DNA from: Anaerotruncus rubiinfantis
Lineage (GTDB): Bacteria > Bacillota > Clostridia > Oscillospirales > Ruminococcaceae
Direction: 5' to 3'
Assembly: GCF_900078395.1 (NCBI RefSeq)
Contig: NZ_FKLA01000009.1
Span: 1,998,614-2,062,613, forward strand
Length of the DNA: 64,000 bases
The notes below the pieces were generated by a model. The model was not told where the DNA came from and made no database searches. It saw only the letters and a program-made list of their open reading frames with translations. Both the position numbers and the translations under genes were made by a program. This document shows, in pieces, positions 36,393 to 44,703 of the stretch. The first letter of the stretch is position 1, and every line of letters begins with the position of its first letter.

Positions 36393-37466
36393 TCAGCCGC
36401 CGATCTCCTGCAGCTGGCTGATCAGATCGCCAAGGCCGTAGTCCGCGTCGTACTGGTCATAGATTGGCTTGCAGCGTTCGGCCATCTTTGCTCGCTCCTC
36501 GTCCGAGACTTCATTCACCGTAACACCCGCGTCAACCATCTTCTGGACTGCGGCCTCGTCGGTGGTTTTGCGGTCTTCTATCTGCCATGCGGAAGCTTCC
36601 GCAGCACATTCAAGGAAAATTTTCCGCAGGTCTTCCGGAATGCTCTGCCATTTTGCTTCGTTCATCGACACAATGTGAATAGTGCCCATATGGGCGGTCT
36701 TGGAGAAGTATTTGGTGACCTCCTGGAGGTTTGCGTCGACGATGGTGGAGGGGTCGACCTCCGCACCGTCAACAACACCCTGTGCAATCGAGGTGTACGC
36801 CTCTCCCCATGGCGTGGTGGTCGGGTTCGCGCCGAGACAGCGCCAGGTATCGACATACATGGTGATCTCCGGCACACGCATCTTGACGCCGTCGATATCA
36901 GCCGCGGTAACGATTGGCTTGGTCGCGAGAATTGCACCGCGAATCGAAGCCGAGAAGCCAAACAAGGGGCGTACGCCCTTACCGATCATCATCTCTCCTG
37001 CCGAGTCGATCAGAATTTCGTTGATAACCGCCTTCTGCCCATCGATGTCCTTATAGAGAAACGGCAAACCGAAAACCGCGATTTCGGGGACCTGCAGCGC
37101 GTTCGACCAGGTAGGGCCATCCGAAAGGCCCATATCGAGCGTACCCAGCATGACCTGTTCCGCCATCTCGCGCTCGGACCCCATCTGGCTGCTCGGATAA
37201 ATTACAAGCTCGATCCGGCCGTTCGATTTCTCCGCAAGCAATTCTTTAAGTTTTTCCAGGGCGATCGCTTCGTTGTGATTCGGGTTATAGATATGTCCCA
37301 ACGTGATTTTGACAGATTCGCCGGAAGGAGCGGCATCTTTCGATTCAGCAGGCAATGCGGAGGCCGCGGGGGCCGCGGAAGAGGCGGGAGCAGTGTTTCC
37401 TCCGCAGCCCGCGCAGAACGCAAGAATCATCGCGATACTTAACAAGATGCTGATAACCTTTTTCAT
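36393..37466 (-). CDS. dctP: TRAP transporter substrate-binding lipoprotein DctP
   Basis: A 357-residue lipoprotein: signal peptide with lipobox AFCAGC giving a cysteine near residue 20, a Ser/Ala/Pro-rich linker, then the DctP fold (LGHIYNPNHNEAIALEKLKELL; GVKMRVPEITMYVDTWRCLGANPTTTPWGEAYTSIAQGVVDGAE). The arginine in KMRVPE is the conserved carboxylate-binding residue, pointing to an acidic ligand in most DctP proteins. ATG at 37466 follows AAGGGGG. About 70 bases separate it from the SDR gene. Confidence 0.95.
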   Translation of the reverse strand: MKKVISILLSIAMILAFCAGCGGNTAPASSAAPAASALPAESKDAAPSGESVKITLGHIYNPNHNEAIALEKLKELLAEKSNGRIELVIYPSSQMGSEREMAEQVMLGTLDMGLSDGPTWSNALQVPEIAVFGLPFLYKDIDGQKAVINEILIDSAGEMMIGKGVRPLFGFSASIRGAILATKPIVTAADIDGVKMRVPEITMYVDTWRCLGANPTTTPWGEAYTSIAQGVVDGAEVDPSTIVDANLQEVTKYFSKTAHMGTIHIVSMNEAKWQSIPEDLRKIFLECAAEASAWQIEDRKTTDEAAVQKMVDAGVTVNEVSDEERAKMAERCKPIYDQYDADYGLGDLISQLQEIGG

Positions 37467-37570
37467 GACAGATCCCCCTTCAGGTTTATAAAGATTTCTA
37501 CTTTTCTTTCCATACTTGCCAATTCCTACCGTTTCCCTCCAACCGCCTCCCATCTTTTTCTCCTATTCTT

Positions 37571-38533
37571 TTATGATGTGTGCCACAGGATCAGGTCGAT
37601 CGCACGATGCAGATCGCCCACAATCCCATAATCCGCATAATCAAAAATCGGCGCTTTCGGATCGGTATTGACCGCCGCAATCCGCTTTGCTCCCTGAATT
37701 CCCGCCAGATGCTGCACCGCGCCCGAAATACCGAAAGCGATATAAAGTTTCGGGTGGATACAGACACCGGTCTGGCCAACTTGACTGCTGTAGGGCGCAT
37801 AACCCGCGTTGACCGCCGCGCGGGAAGCCGCGGGCGCCCCGCCGAGCCGTTCGGCCAGCAGGCAGATTTGATCGAATGCCCTGGCCGAGCCGATGCCCGC
37901 GCCGCCAGCCACCACAATCTCCGCTTCGCCGAGCGCCGTTTGCGCACCAGCCAGATGGATGGTCTCCAGCAGCCGTACCGGGTTCTCCAACGACTTTTCG
38001 GATGTGCAGTCCATCACCGCGCAACAGCCTCTGTTAAATGGTCTGCATCGGGAAAATGCGCCCGGACGTACAGTTGCCATCTGCGGCAGAGAACCAGGGC
38101 AGGTCACCCGCGCCATCAAATTGCCTCCGTATGCCGGTCGGATTTGCACGAGCTTCCCATCCGGTCCGATTTCCAGCCCGGTGCAGTCGGCCGTGAGGCC
38201 AGTGCCGATGAGCGCGGCGGCCTGCGCCGCGACCGAGCGGCCCTGCACGGTTGCCGGCAACAGCAGTATCCGTGGGCAATGGATTTTCACAAGGCGTGCG
38301 AGCAGCCGCGCCTTTCCATATTCGTCCGCGTCAGATAAGCACGCCGCATAAGCCCTAACCGCACCGAAGGATGCAAGTTCCTGTGCGGGTGGCGGTATCT
38401 CGGAAAACCACACCGCGCAGACTGTCCCCGCGCCCTTTTCAGAAAGCGCCTGGGCTTTCCCCAGCAATTCGCACGAACAGCCGGACAGTCCGGTTCCTTC
38501 CGCATCACACACAACCCAGATTTCTCCATTCAT
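37571..38533 (-). CDS. etfA: Electron transfer flavoprotein alpha subunit
   Basis: A 320-residue EtfA. The C-terminal FAD domain is complete, with AGGAGIGSARAFD and the signature SRAAVNAGYAPYSSQVGQTG near residues 240-260, then IAFGISGAVQHLAG. It lacks the N-terminal ferredoxin domain found in some lactate-dehydrogenase-linked EtfA proteins. Overlaps etfB by four bases. In this operon it should take electrons from the FAD-linked dehydrogenase, perhaps through the separate Fe-S protein. Confidence 0.95.
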   Translation of the reverse strand: MNGEIWVVCDAEGTGLSGCSCELLGKAQALSEKGAGTVCAVWFSEIPPPAQELASFGAVRAYAACLSDADEYGKARLLARLVKIHCPRILLLPATVQGRSVAAQAAALIGTGLTADCTGLEIGPDGKLVQIRPAYGGNLMARVTCPGSLPQMATVRPGAFSRCRPFNRGCCAVMDCTSEKSLENPVRLLETIHLAGAQTALGEAEIVVAGGAGIGSARAFDQICLLAERLGGAPAASRAAVNAGYAPYSSQVGQTGVCIHPKLYIAFGISGAVQHLAGIQGAKRIAAVNTDPKAPIFDYADYGIVGDLHRAIDLILWHTS

Positions 38534-39333
38534 CTTTCCTCACCGCCGATCCGCATGCTTTCGATCAATGTGAGCAGACGGGCGACTCCGTTTTCGAGGT
38601 TCGGCTCCGGCTTGCAGCGGCGTCTTCCAGCCGCAAGGAGAAAGGTCTGTTCCACTCGTGTAAACGATCCCGCAAGCCCCACCGAGCCTGGATTAAGCTG
38701 GAGCGTTTCATTGGTGATCCGCTTGATCTGCGCATGCCCGGCGGCGCGTATCCCACGCAAGCTCGGCAGGCGCGGATGTCCAACCTCTTCTACCCCTTCG
38801 CAAACGGTTACGACTGCCGGAAAGTCTGTCTCGACCATCTGCCTGGTTTCTTCGAGCAGCCGGGTACACCGAATGGCTCTTTCCCCGCTTTGCTCCAGCC
38901 GGATCACATTGGTGACACAGGGGACTTCGAGCACCGCAGCCAGTTGGCCGCCGACCTGCCCCGTTTCCCCGTCGAGCGTGCGCCTGCCGCAGAGGATCAG
39001 ATCATAGGAACCTTCGTGTTTGATCGCCGCCGCAAGAATTTTCGCGGTGACAAAGGTATCCGATCCTGCAAAAAGCGGGTCATTGATCAGAAAAAGTCCT
39101 TTTGCTCCGAGCGCGCACGCGTCGCGCAGCAATGCGCAGGCAGAGGACTTTCCCATCGTGAACACATCCGCCGTTCCATCCTGGCCCGCGAGCGTCAGCG
39201 CGCTTTCCAACGCGTAGACATCCGCCAGATTGGTCATCAGGGTTCCCTGCTCCCGGATGAGGGTATTCGTATCCGGATCGAACCCCTGCGTTGCGCTGCT
39301 GGGGATCTGTTTCATACATACGGCAATCCGCAC
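38530..39333 (-). CDS. etfB: Electron transfer flavoprotein beta subunit
   Basis: A 267-residue EtfB starting at GTG 39333 with CAGGAG at 9 bases. It shows the nucleotide-binding fold (MRIAVCMKQIP at the start, LTLAGQDGTADVFTMG, LILCGRRTLDGETGQVG). Forms the heterodimer with EtfA that binds FAD and a second flavin or AMP; some such pairs bifurcate electrons between NAD and ferredoxin. Whether this one does cannot be told by eye. Confidence 0.95.
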   Translation of the reverse strand: MRIAVCMKQIPSSATQGFDPDTNTLIREQGTLMTNLADVYALESALTLAGQDGTADVFTMGKSSACALLRDACALGAKGLFLINDPLFAGSDTFVTAKILAAAIKHEGSYDLILCGRRTLDGETGQVGGQLAAVLEVPCVTNVIRLEQSGERAIRCTRLLEETRQMVETDFPAVVTVCEGVEEVGHPRLPSLRGIRAAGHAQIKRITNETLQLNPGSVGLAGSFTRVEQTFLLAAGRRRCKPEPNLENGVARLLTLIESMRIGGEER

Positions 39334-39354
39334 ATCAATCAGCTCCTGTCCCGC

Positions 39355-40863
39355 TCAGCCCTCCATCGCGTGATAGACCGGCGCGAGCGCATCGTGGATC
39401 TGTTTATAGAGCGTAAACTGTTTTTCGTAGATCTTGAAGTTTTCCGGATCGGGCTTCACGACCTGTTCAATCCGCACGCAGCGTTCGACGCTTTCCGCAA
39501 AGGAGGAGAACGCCCCGGTCGCCACGCCGGCCAGCATCGCGGCGCCAAGCGAAGAATCGTTGTTTTCGGTCTTGACCAACTCGATGCCGAGCATATCGCA
39601 GAGAATTTGCCGCCAGAGCGGGCTCTTTGCGCCGCCGCCGATGATCCGTGCCTGGTTGATCTGCAGATTCATCGCCTGAACCACCTGATAGCAGTCTTTG
39701 AGCGAAAAGGCGACCCCTTCGAGCAGGGCGCGGTTAAAATGCGCCTTGGTGTGCGACGAGAGAATCCCAACAAAGCATCCGCGCAGGGCCGGGTCGAAAT
39801 ACGGGGTCAATTCGCCCTGTAGATACGGCTGAAAAAAGAGGTTGTCGCTGCCCGGCGGAATCCCTGCGGCCGCCCGATCCATCAGGAAATACGGGTCCGC
39901 TCCCTGTTCCTGCGCCTGCGATTTCTCCGCTTCGCAAAGGGTGTCGCGGTACCAGCGGTAGGAGGCCGCGCAGGATTTTGTACCAGTTCCCGGATACCAG
40001 AGCCCCGGCACGACATGCTTATAGTTGCAGAGCAAGGGATTCTCGAGCGCGTGCGGCACGATCGGGCAGATACGGCCGGCTGTCGCAAGCTTCACGGTCA
40101 TCTGGCCCGGTTCGATCGCGCCGTTCGCGTAGACCTCCAGCACCGTGTCGGTCGCGCCCGCGATCACCTTCGTCTTGGGGGAGAGCCCGGTTTCCGCACA
40201 GGCTTTCGCGGAGAGCGGGCTTAAAATCTCGGTCGGGTCCACGATGCGCGGCAGCATGGAGAGGGAGATCCCCGCGAGCGCGCAGAGCTCCTGCGACCAG
40301 CAGTTTTGCGGCACGTCCAGTAGCATCGAGCCCATCGCGTCGATCGAGTCGGTCACGAAGTCGCCGGTCAGGCGGTAGCGGACATAGTCCTTCATAAAGA
40401 GGATCTTGCCGATCCGTTTGAAGTTTTCCGGTTCGTTCTCCCGCACCCACATAATCTGCGGGAGGGTCCACATCACGTCCGGCATATTGCAGCAGAGCGC
40501 ATAGATCCGGTCGTAATAATGCTCCTTGAGCCACGCAGACTGCTTGGTGCTGCGTTTGTCGGTCCAGTAGATTGCCGGACGGATCACCCGGTCCGCTTCA
40601 TCGAGCAACACCGCGGTGTGAGTCGCCGCGTCAAGGCACATAGCCGCGATGTCTGCCGGATCGATCCCGCTCTTTTCGATAACGGCCCGCACATTGAAAA
40701 CCAGCGCCCGGTAGGAGTCCTCCGGGTCTTGCTCAGTCCATCCGCTCTGCGGGTAATAGGTGGGGTATTCCTTCGTGGAGGTAGCAATCACCCTGCCGTC
40801 CTCCGCAAGCAGCGTCGCCTTGCTCGCGCCGCCGCCAAAATCCACGCCCAGTAGATATCTCAT
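39355..40863 (-). CDS. FGGY-family carbohydrate kinase (xylulokinase-like)
   Basis: A 502-residue sugar kinase. N-terminal ATPase motif LGVDFGGGASKATLL, catalytic aspartate in AAMCLDAAT region and MDRAAAGIPPGS, and the C-terminal FGGY signature GGGAKSPLWRQILCDMLG. It phosphorylates a ketose, polyol or sugar acid; FGGY enzymes include xylulo-, erythritol-, ribulo- and glycerol kinases. ATG at 40863 follows AGGAGG. It lies between the Fe-S protein and etfB, so phosphorylation is part of the same route. Which sugar is used is open. Confidence 0.92.
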   Translation of the reverse strand: MRYLLGVDFGGGASKATLLAEDGRVIATSTKEYPTYYPQSGWTEQDPEDSYRALVFNVRAVIEKSGIDPADIAAMCLDAATHTAVLLDEADRVIRPAIYWTDKRSTKQSAWLKEHYYDRIYALCCNMPDVMWTLPQIMWVRENEPENFKRIGKILFMKDYVRYRLTGDFVTDSIDAMGSMLLDVPQNCWSQELCALAGISLSMLPRIVDPTEILSPLSAKACAETGLSPKTKVIAGATDTVLEVYANGAIEPGQMTVKLATAGRICPIVPHALENPLLCNYKHVVPGLWYPGTGTKSCAASYRWYRDTLCEAEKSQAQEQGADPYFLMDRAAAGIPPGSDNLFFQPYLQGELTPYFDPALRGCFVGILSSHTKAHFNRALLEGVAFSLKDCYQVVQAMNLQINQARIIGGGAKSPLWRQILCDMLGIELVKTENNDSSLGAAMLAGVATGAFSSFAESVERCVRIEQVVKPDPENFKIYEKQFTLYKQIHDALAPVYHAMEG

Positions 40864-40877
40864 ATGTATTCCTCCTG

Positions 40878-41984
40878 TCAGCAACAGCGGTCGAGCAGTA
40901 CAAACAGATCTTCCACCGCAAGCGCTTCGTCCGCGCCCTTTTCGAGAATGTCCCTGCAGCCCGGGCAGGCGGTCACAAGCAGCTTTGCTCCGGTGCGTTT
41001 CGCATCGGCGGCGCGCGCCTTTGCGGTGCGCTCGGCCAGATGCGGAGAGTGGGAATTTAAAATCTCGTTGCCGCAGCATTTGGTCATCTGGCCGTGCAGG
41101 AACATCTCGCGCAGGTCGGCGCCCATTGCCCTGAGAATCTCGCGCGCCGGTTCCGTCTCCTCAAGATCCCGCGCCAGCCGGCAGGGGTCCTGGAAGGTGA
41201 CCGGGCCGAGTTCCTTCTTTTGCGGATGCAGCCTGCCCTCCCGGAGAAGCTGCGCCACAAACACGGTCGCGGTTACGACCTCCGCCTGTAACTGGCAGCC
41301 CCAGACGGGGTACTCCTGTTTCATGACCCGGGCGCAGGCCGGGTCGAGCACGATCACCGTCCGCGCGCCCGACGCGGCGATCTGCGCGGCGCAGGCTTTC
41401 GCCTCGTCCTGCACTTCCGATACCAGCCCGATCAGATCATAGCTTTCCGCGCCGCAAGGCGCTTCGTCCTTTCGCACGGTGAATTCGACGCCCGCCTTGC
41501 GCAGGAGGTTTAGAAACGCCTTTGCGATCCGCGGCGCACGGCGCGCGGCCGTCTCCCCAATATAGACGAGTACCGGCGCCGTTTCCGGCAGTCCGGCGAT
41601 GGAATCGCCCAGCGCGTCGAACTTGCTTTCGGGGCTTTCACCGAAGAGGTTCCCATCCGCGAGCAACCGGTCGACGACCGGCTGCGCCTTCGCGGGCAGC
41701 AGGCCATTTGCGACGGCGCAGGTTCGGGCCTCCCGGATAAAAACGGCTGGCTCATATCCGCTCTGGCAGTCGTGTGCGCAGGCGTTGCACAGGCAGCATT
41801 CGTACATGTCCTCCATCATGTCCTGTTTGAGGTCGATCCCTTTCTCGGTCATCGAGATCATCAGCGCTTTGGCGCGCGGCGTGTTCGATTCCTTTCCGGT
41901 GGCAAGCCCGACCGGACAGATATGCCGGCACATCCAGCAGAACCGGCAGGCATTGACTGTTTTATCGCCTTTCTCCGAGAACAT
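40878..41984 (-). CDS. Two-[4Fe-4S] protein with CCG domain (GlcF/HdrD-like)
   Basis: A 368-residue protein. Two ferredoxin-type clusters: CRFCWMCRHICPVG (about 13-26) and CCLCNACAHDCQSG (about 63-76). The C-terminal half has one complete CCG motif (C in DPCRLARD, TKCCGNE, ACPGC) and one degenerate (PCGAES, DPACAR). It matches the iron-sulfur subunits that pair with FAD-linked 2-hydroxyacid dehydrogenases such as GlcD. It would relay electrons from the neighbouring FAD protein to Etf. ATG 41984 is preceded by AAAGGAGA; GTG one codon upstream is possible. Confidence 0.92.
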   Translation of the reverse strand: MFSEKGDKTVNACRFCWMCRHICPVGLATGKESNTPRAKALMISMTEKGIDLKQDMMEDMYECCLCNACAHDCQSGYEPAVFIREARTCAVANGLLPAKAQPVVDRLLADGNLFGESPESKFDALGDSIAGLPETAPVLVYIGETAARRAPRIAKAFLNLLRKAGVEFTVRKDEAPCGAESYDLIGLVSEVQDEAKACAAQIAASGARTVIVLDPACARVMKQEYPVWGCQLQAEVVTATVFVAQLLREGRLHPQKKELGPVTFQDPCRLARDLEETEPAREILRAMGADLREMFLHGQMTKCCGNEILNSHSPHLAERTAKARAADAKRTGAKLLVTACPGCRDILEKGADEALAVEDLFVLLDRCC

Positions 41985-42002
41985 CACGCATCTCTCCTTT
42001 TG

Positions 42003-43427
42003 CTAGATTCCAAGCTTATAGGGGTTCATGATCCCGTTCGGGTCGAGCGCTTTTTTGAGCCCTTCGAACACGACCATGCCTGGACCGTACTGTTCCTTCA
42101 TCAGCCGCCCCAGTTTCATGCCGACGCCGTGGTGATCATTGACCGCACCGCCGTTTGCAATTGCGGCGCGCACGCCCGCATTCCAGATCTGGTTATGCAG
42201 CCGCAGCGCTTCTTCGGGGTCCTTTGGCGGCTGGTCCATGATAAACCGGTCGTAGCACATACAGCCCCACTCGTACCAGTGGGAGAAATGCGCGATGAAC
42301 CGCACCCCTTCGAAATGATCCTCCACTGCGTGTTTCATCGCCCAGTAGACCTTCTCGATATCCTTATAGGTGGCGACGGTGTCCATTGTGCCGAACATCT
42401 TCGGAAAGTCGAGCGCGTAATCCGGATAGAAGAATTTGATCCGGCTGTCCCACCACTTTTCGCCGTAGTCGCTGCCGAGGTCCATCGCATGGTATTTGGC
42501 ACAGATTTCCCGCATCTTGCGCTCTTCGATCGCGACCACCTCGTCCTCGCCTTCGAGCGCCAAGTTCATGAATGCGCCCTGTTTCTCGACGCCGAGAATC
42601 TTTTTGATGATCGAAACGGTCTCCGCCTCGTCATACAGGCGGATGATGGAAGGTTTGAATTTCTGGAGCATGTCGCGCGCGGCGGCGATGCCGCTTGCGA
42701 TATCCTGGAAGAGGTAGGCGTGAAACCGCCGCACCTTGGGCATTTCAAACAGCTTGAAGGTAGCTTTGGTCATGACCCCTAGCGTCCCTTCCGAACCGAT
42801 GAAAATGTGCTTCAGGTCCGGTCCTGAGGAGTGTTTCGGGACCGGTGCGGAACGGAGCACCTGCCCGTTCGGGATAACCATTTCAACATTCAGGCACTGG
42901 TCGTCGATTTTGCCGTATTTAGTGGAAAGCACACCGATGCCATTGTGCGCTAAAAAACCGCCAACCGTGCTGCAGGTGAGGGAGCTCGGATAGTGCATCA
43001 ACGAATAGCCCCGTTCATTCGCTGCCCATTCGAGCTGCTGAAAAACGATGCCGCACTGCGCGGTGATGGTACGGGACTGCTCGTCAATTTCGAGTACTTT
43101 GTCCATCCGCTTCATGTCCAGCATAATCCCGCCGCAGACCGCGAGCGCACCGCCCTGTGAACCGGCGCCGCCGCCCCATGGGAAGACCGGGATTTTATAA
43201 TAATTGGCAATGACAAGTACCTTGGAAACCTCTTCCGTACTGCCCGGGGAGACAATGAAATCCGGCATAGGGGGTTCCAGCCCCCGGTCCGCCCAAAGAC
43301 GTGCCAGCCAAAAATAATCAATACAATGCGCAACCTTATCGCTGCGCCGGATGCTGACATTTTCAGCCCCGACCGCGTCTTCCAGTTCACTGCGCACCAT
43401 ATCGATCATGAAGCTCTGTATTTGCAT
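42003..43427 (-). CDS. FAD-linked dehydrogenase (GlcD/alkyl-DHAP synthase-like, PCMH fold)
   Basis: A 474-residue flavoprotein of the VAO family. FAD-binding segment VFPWGGGAGSQGGALAVCGG near residues 84-103, then HYPSSLTCSTVGGFLAHNGIG and FIGSEGTLGVMTKATF. The C-terminal substrate domain contains NDHHGVGMKLGR, typical of GlcD and alkyldihydroxyacetone-phosphate synthase. It likely oxidises a 2-hydroxy acid or polyol. First gene of the ten-gene operon; AAGGAG ribosome site. Divergent from the RpiR regulator 295 bases away. Confidence 0.92.
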   Translation of the reverse strand: MQIQSFMIDMVRSELEDAVGAENVSIRRSDKVAHCIDYFWLARLWADRGLEPPMPDFIVSPGSTEEVSKVLVIANYYKIPVFPWGGGAGSQGGALAVCGGIMLDMKRMDKVLEIDEQSRTITAQCGIVFQQLEWAANERGYSLMHYPSSLTCSTVGGFLAHNGIGVLSTKYGKIDDQCLNVEMVIPNGQVLRSAPVPKHSSGPDLKHIFIGSEGTLGVMTKATFKLFEMPKVRRFHAYLFQDIASGIAAARDMLQKFKPSIIRLYDEAETVSIIKKILGVEKQGAFMNLALEGEDEVVAIEERKMREICAKYHAMDLGSDYGEKWWDSRIKFFYPDYALDFPKMFGTMDTVATYKDIEKVYWAMKHAVEDHFEGVRFIAHFSHWYEWGCMCYDRFIMDQPPKDPEEALRLHNQIWNAGVRAAIANGGAVNDHHGVGMKLGRLMKEQYGPGMVVFEGLKKALDPNGIMNPYKLGI

Positions 43428-43493
43428 CGTTTCTGTACACTCCTTTCGACTCTGTTACTTTCCGGCTGATTTCATTGTATCATCAGCGAAGTA

Positions 43494-43501
43494 AAACTTC
43501 A
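43494..43501. promoter_or_regulatory. Candidate RpiR half-site AAACTTCA
   Basis: Inverse of TGAAGTTT, about 70 bases upstream of the FAD-linked dehydrogenase start, on the operon side of the divergent region. Confidence 0.35.
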
Positions 43502-43617
43502 ATACATTTTATTTTTTGGAGTAGTGAAATTTTATTTGTTATAATTGTGGAATATTACTACAAAATTATAGATATTGTTCAAATTAATCATATTTTATTT
43601 TACGATAAAGAATAGTG

Positions 43618-43646
43618 TTGTTTTTTTTCATTTTATCCGGTATAAT
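43618..43646 (+). promoter_or_regulatory. Promoter of the RpiR-type regulator
   Basis: TTGTTT (43618-43623), 17-base spacer and TATAAT (43641-43646), about 75 bases before the regulator's start. Confidence 0.65.
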
Positions 43647-43651
43647 AATTA

Positions 43652-43676
43652 TGAAGTTTTGCTACATTTGAAGTTT
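43652..43676. promoter_or_regulatory. Direct repeat of TGAAGTTT, candidate RpiR operator
   Basis: TGAAGTTT at 43652-43659 and 43669-43676, with starts 17 bases apart, directly downstream of the -10 where a bound repressor would block transcription. A third inverted copy lies at 43494. Confidence 0.5.
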
Positions 43677-43722
43677 CATTTCATCACTCAGCCGCTAAAT
43701 GGCTTCTGAAAGGACCTTTGCT

Positions 43723-44583
43723 ATGTCAGAAAAAAATGAATCATCCGCCCTTCTGATGAAAGTGCGCGCCCTGCGCAGCTCCCTGAGCAAAACAGAGGAA
43801 CAGGTGGCCAACTATATCCTTGAACATCCCGAGGAGGTGATCTACCTTTCGGTAGCCGGCCTTGCCGAGCGCAGCAACGCGAGCGACGCAACGGTGATTC
43901 GCACCTGCCGCAAACTTGGGATGAGCGGCTATCAGGAGCTCAAGCTCACCCTTGCCCAAGCGATCGTCACACCGCTGCAGAATATCCACGAGGAAATTTC
44001 CGAGGGAGATCCCCCTGACACCATTATGGATAAGGTTTTTCAGTCCACCATCCACACCATCCGGTACACCCACGATGTGCTGCGCGGAAAGGATCTCGAC
44101 GCGGCGGCCGACCGGATCATCGCCTCCAACCGGGTGGCCATTTTCGGATTGGGCAACTCCCACTCGATCGCGCTCGACTTACAGCATAAGCTGCTGCGCG
44201 TCGCAGTTGACGCGACCGCCTACACCGACACCCACATCCAGAGCATCGTGGCCACCAACCTCAAAAAGGGCGACACCGTCTTTGCAATCAGCCATTCTGG
44301 GAGCTCAAAAGATATTGTCGACGCCTCGGCGCTCGCCAAAAGCAAAGGGGCTTCGATCATCTCGCTGACCAATATTGGGCGGTCTCCGCTTTACGACATC
44401 GCTGATATCCGGCTCTGCACCGCATCGAACGAAACCCGCTACCGGATTTTTGCGCTTTCTTCGCGTATTGCGCAGATGGCAATTATCGATACCCTGCATA
44501 CGATGATCGCGCTGAAAAAGAAGGATTCCTCGGTCACCAACTTCCGTGCGATTGAGCGCGCGCTCGAACAGAAGAAATACTGA
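43723..44583 (+). CDS. RpiR-family regulator (HTH plus SIS sugar-phosphate domain)
   Basis: A 286-residue protein with an N-terminal HTH_6 domain (about 10-85, LAERSNASDATVIRTCRKLG) and a SIS domain (about 125-255, IFGLGNSHSIALDLQHKL, ISHSGSSKDIVD). SIS domains bind phosphosugars, so the effector is probably the phosphorylated product of the divergent operon's FGGY kinase. ATG at 43723 has AAAGGA at 8 bases. The operon it faces carries transport, oxidation and kinase genes. Confidence 0.94.
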   Translation: MSEKNESSALLMKVRALRSSLSKTEEQVANYILEHPEEVIYLSVAGLAERSNASDATVIRTCRKLGMSGYQELKLTLAQAIVTPLQNIHEEISEGDPPDTIMDKVFQSTIHTIRYTHDVLRGKDLDAAADRIIASNRVAIFGLGNSHSIALDLQHKLLRVAVDATAYTDTHIQSIVATNLKKGDTVFAISHSGSSKDIVDASALAKSKGASIISLTNIGRSPLYDIADIRLCTASNETRYRIFALSSRIAQMAIIDTLHTMIALKKKDSSVTNFRAIERALEQKKY

Positions 44584-44585
44584 AA

Positions 44586-44628
44586 AAACAGGACAGACAG
44601 CCATGAATCTGGCTGTCTGTCCTGTTTT
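44586..44628. terminator. Bidirectional terminator between rpiR-like and fucO-like genes
   Basis: Perfect inverted repeat AAAACAGGACAGACAGCC / GGCTGTCTGTCCTGTTTT with an 8-base loop, between convergent genes. Confidence 0.9.
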
Positions 44629-44703
44629 GGCGCGGATATATTACTGGCCAGCCGATCTCGGCGGGCCGGAATTGCGATTTCGAAAATCTTCTGTTTGAAA
44701 AGC

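Noticed and set aside
35227..36441. Plus-strand open frame of 404 codons opposite dctQ and the SDR gene
   Set aside because: Antisense to clear genes with intact motifs; no start signal and shadow-like composition.
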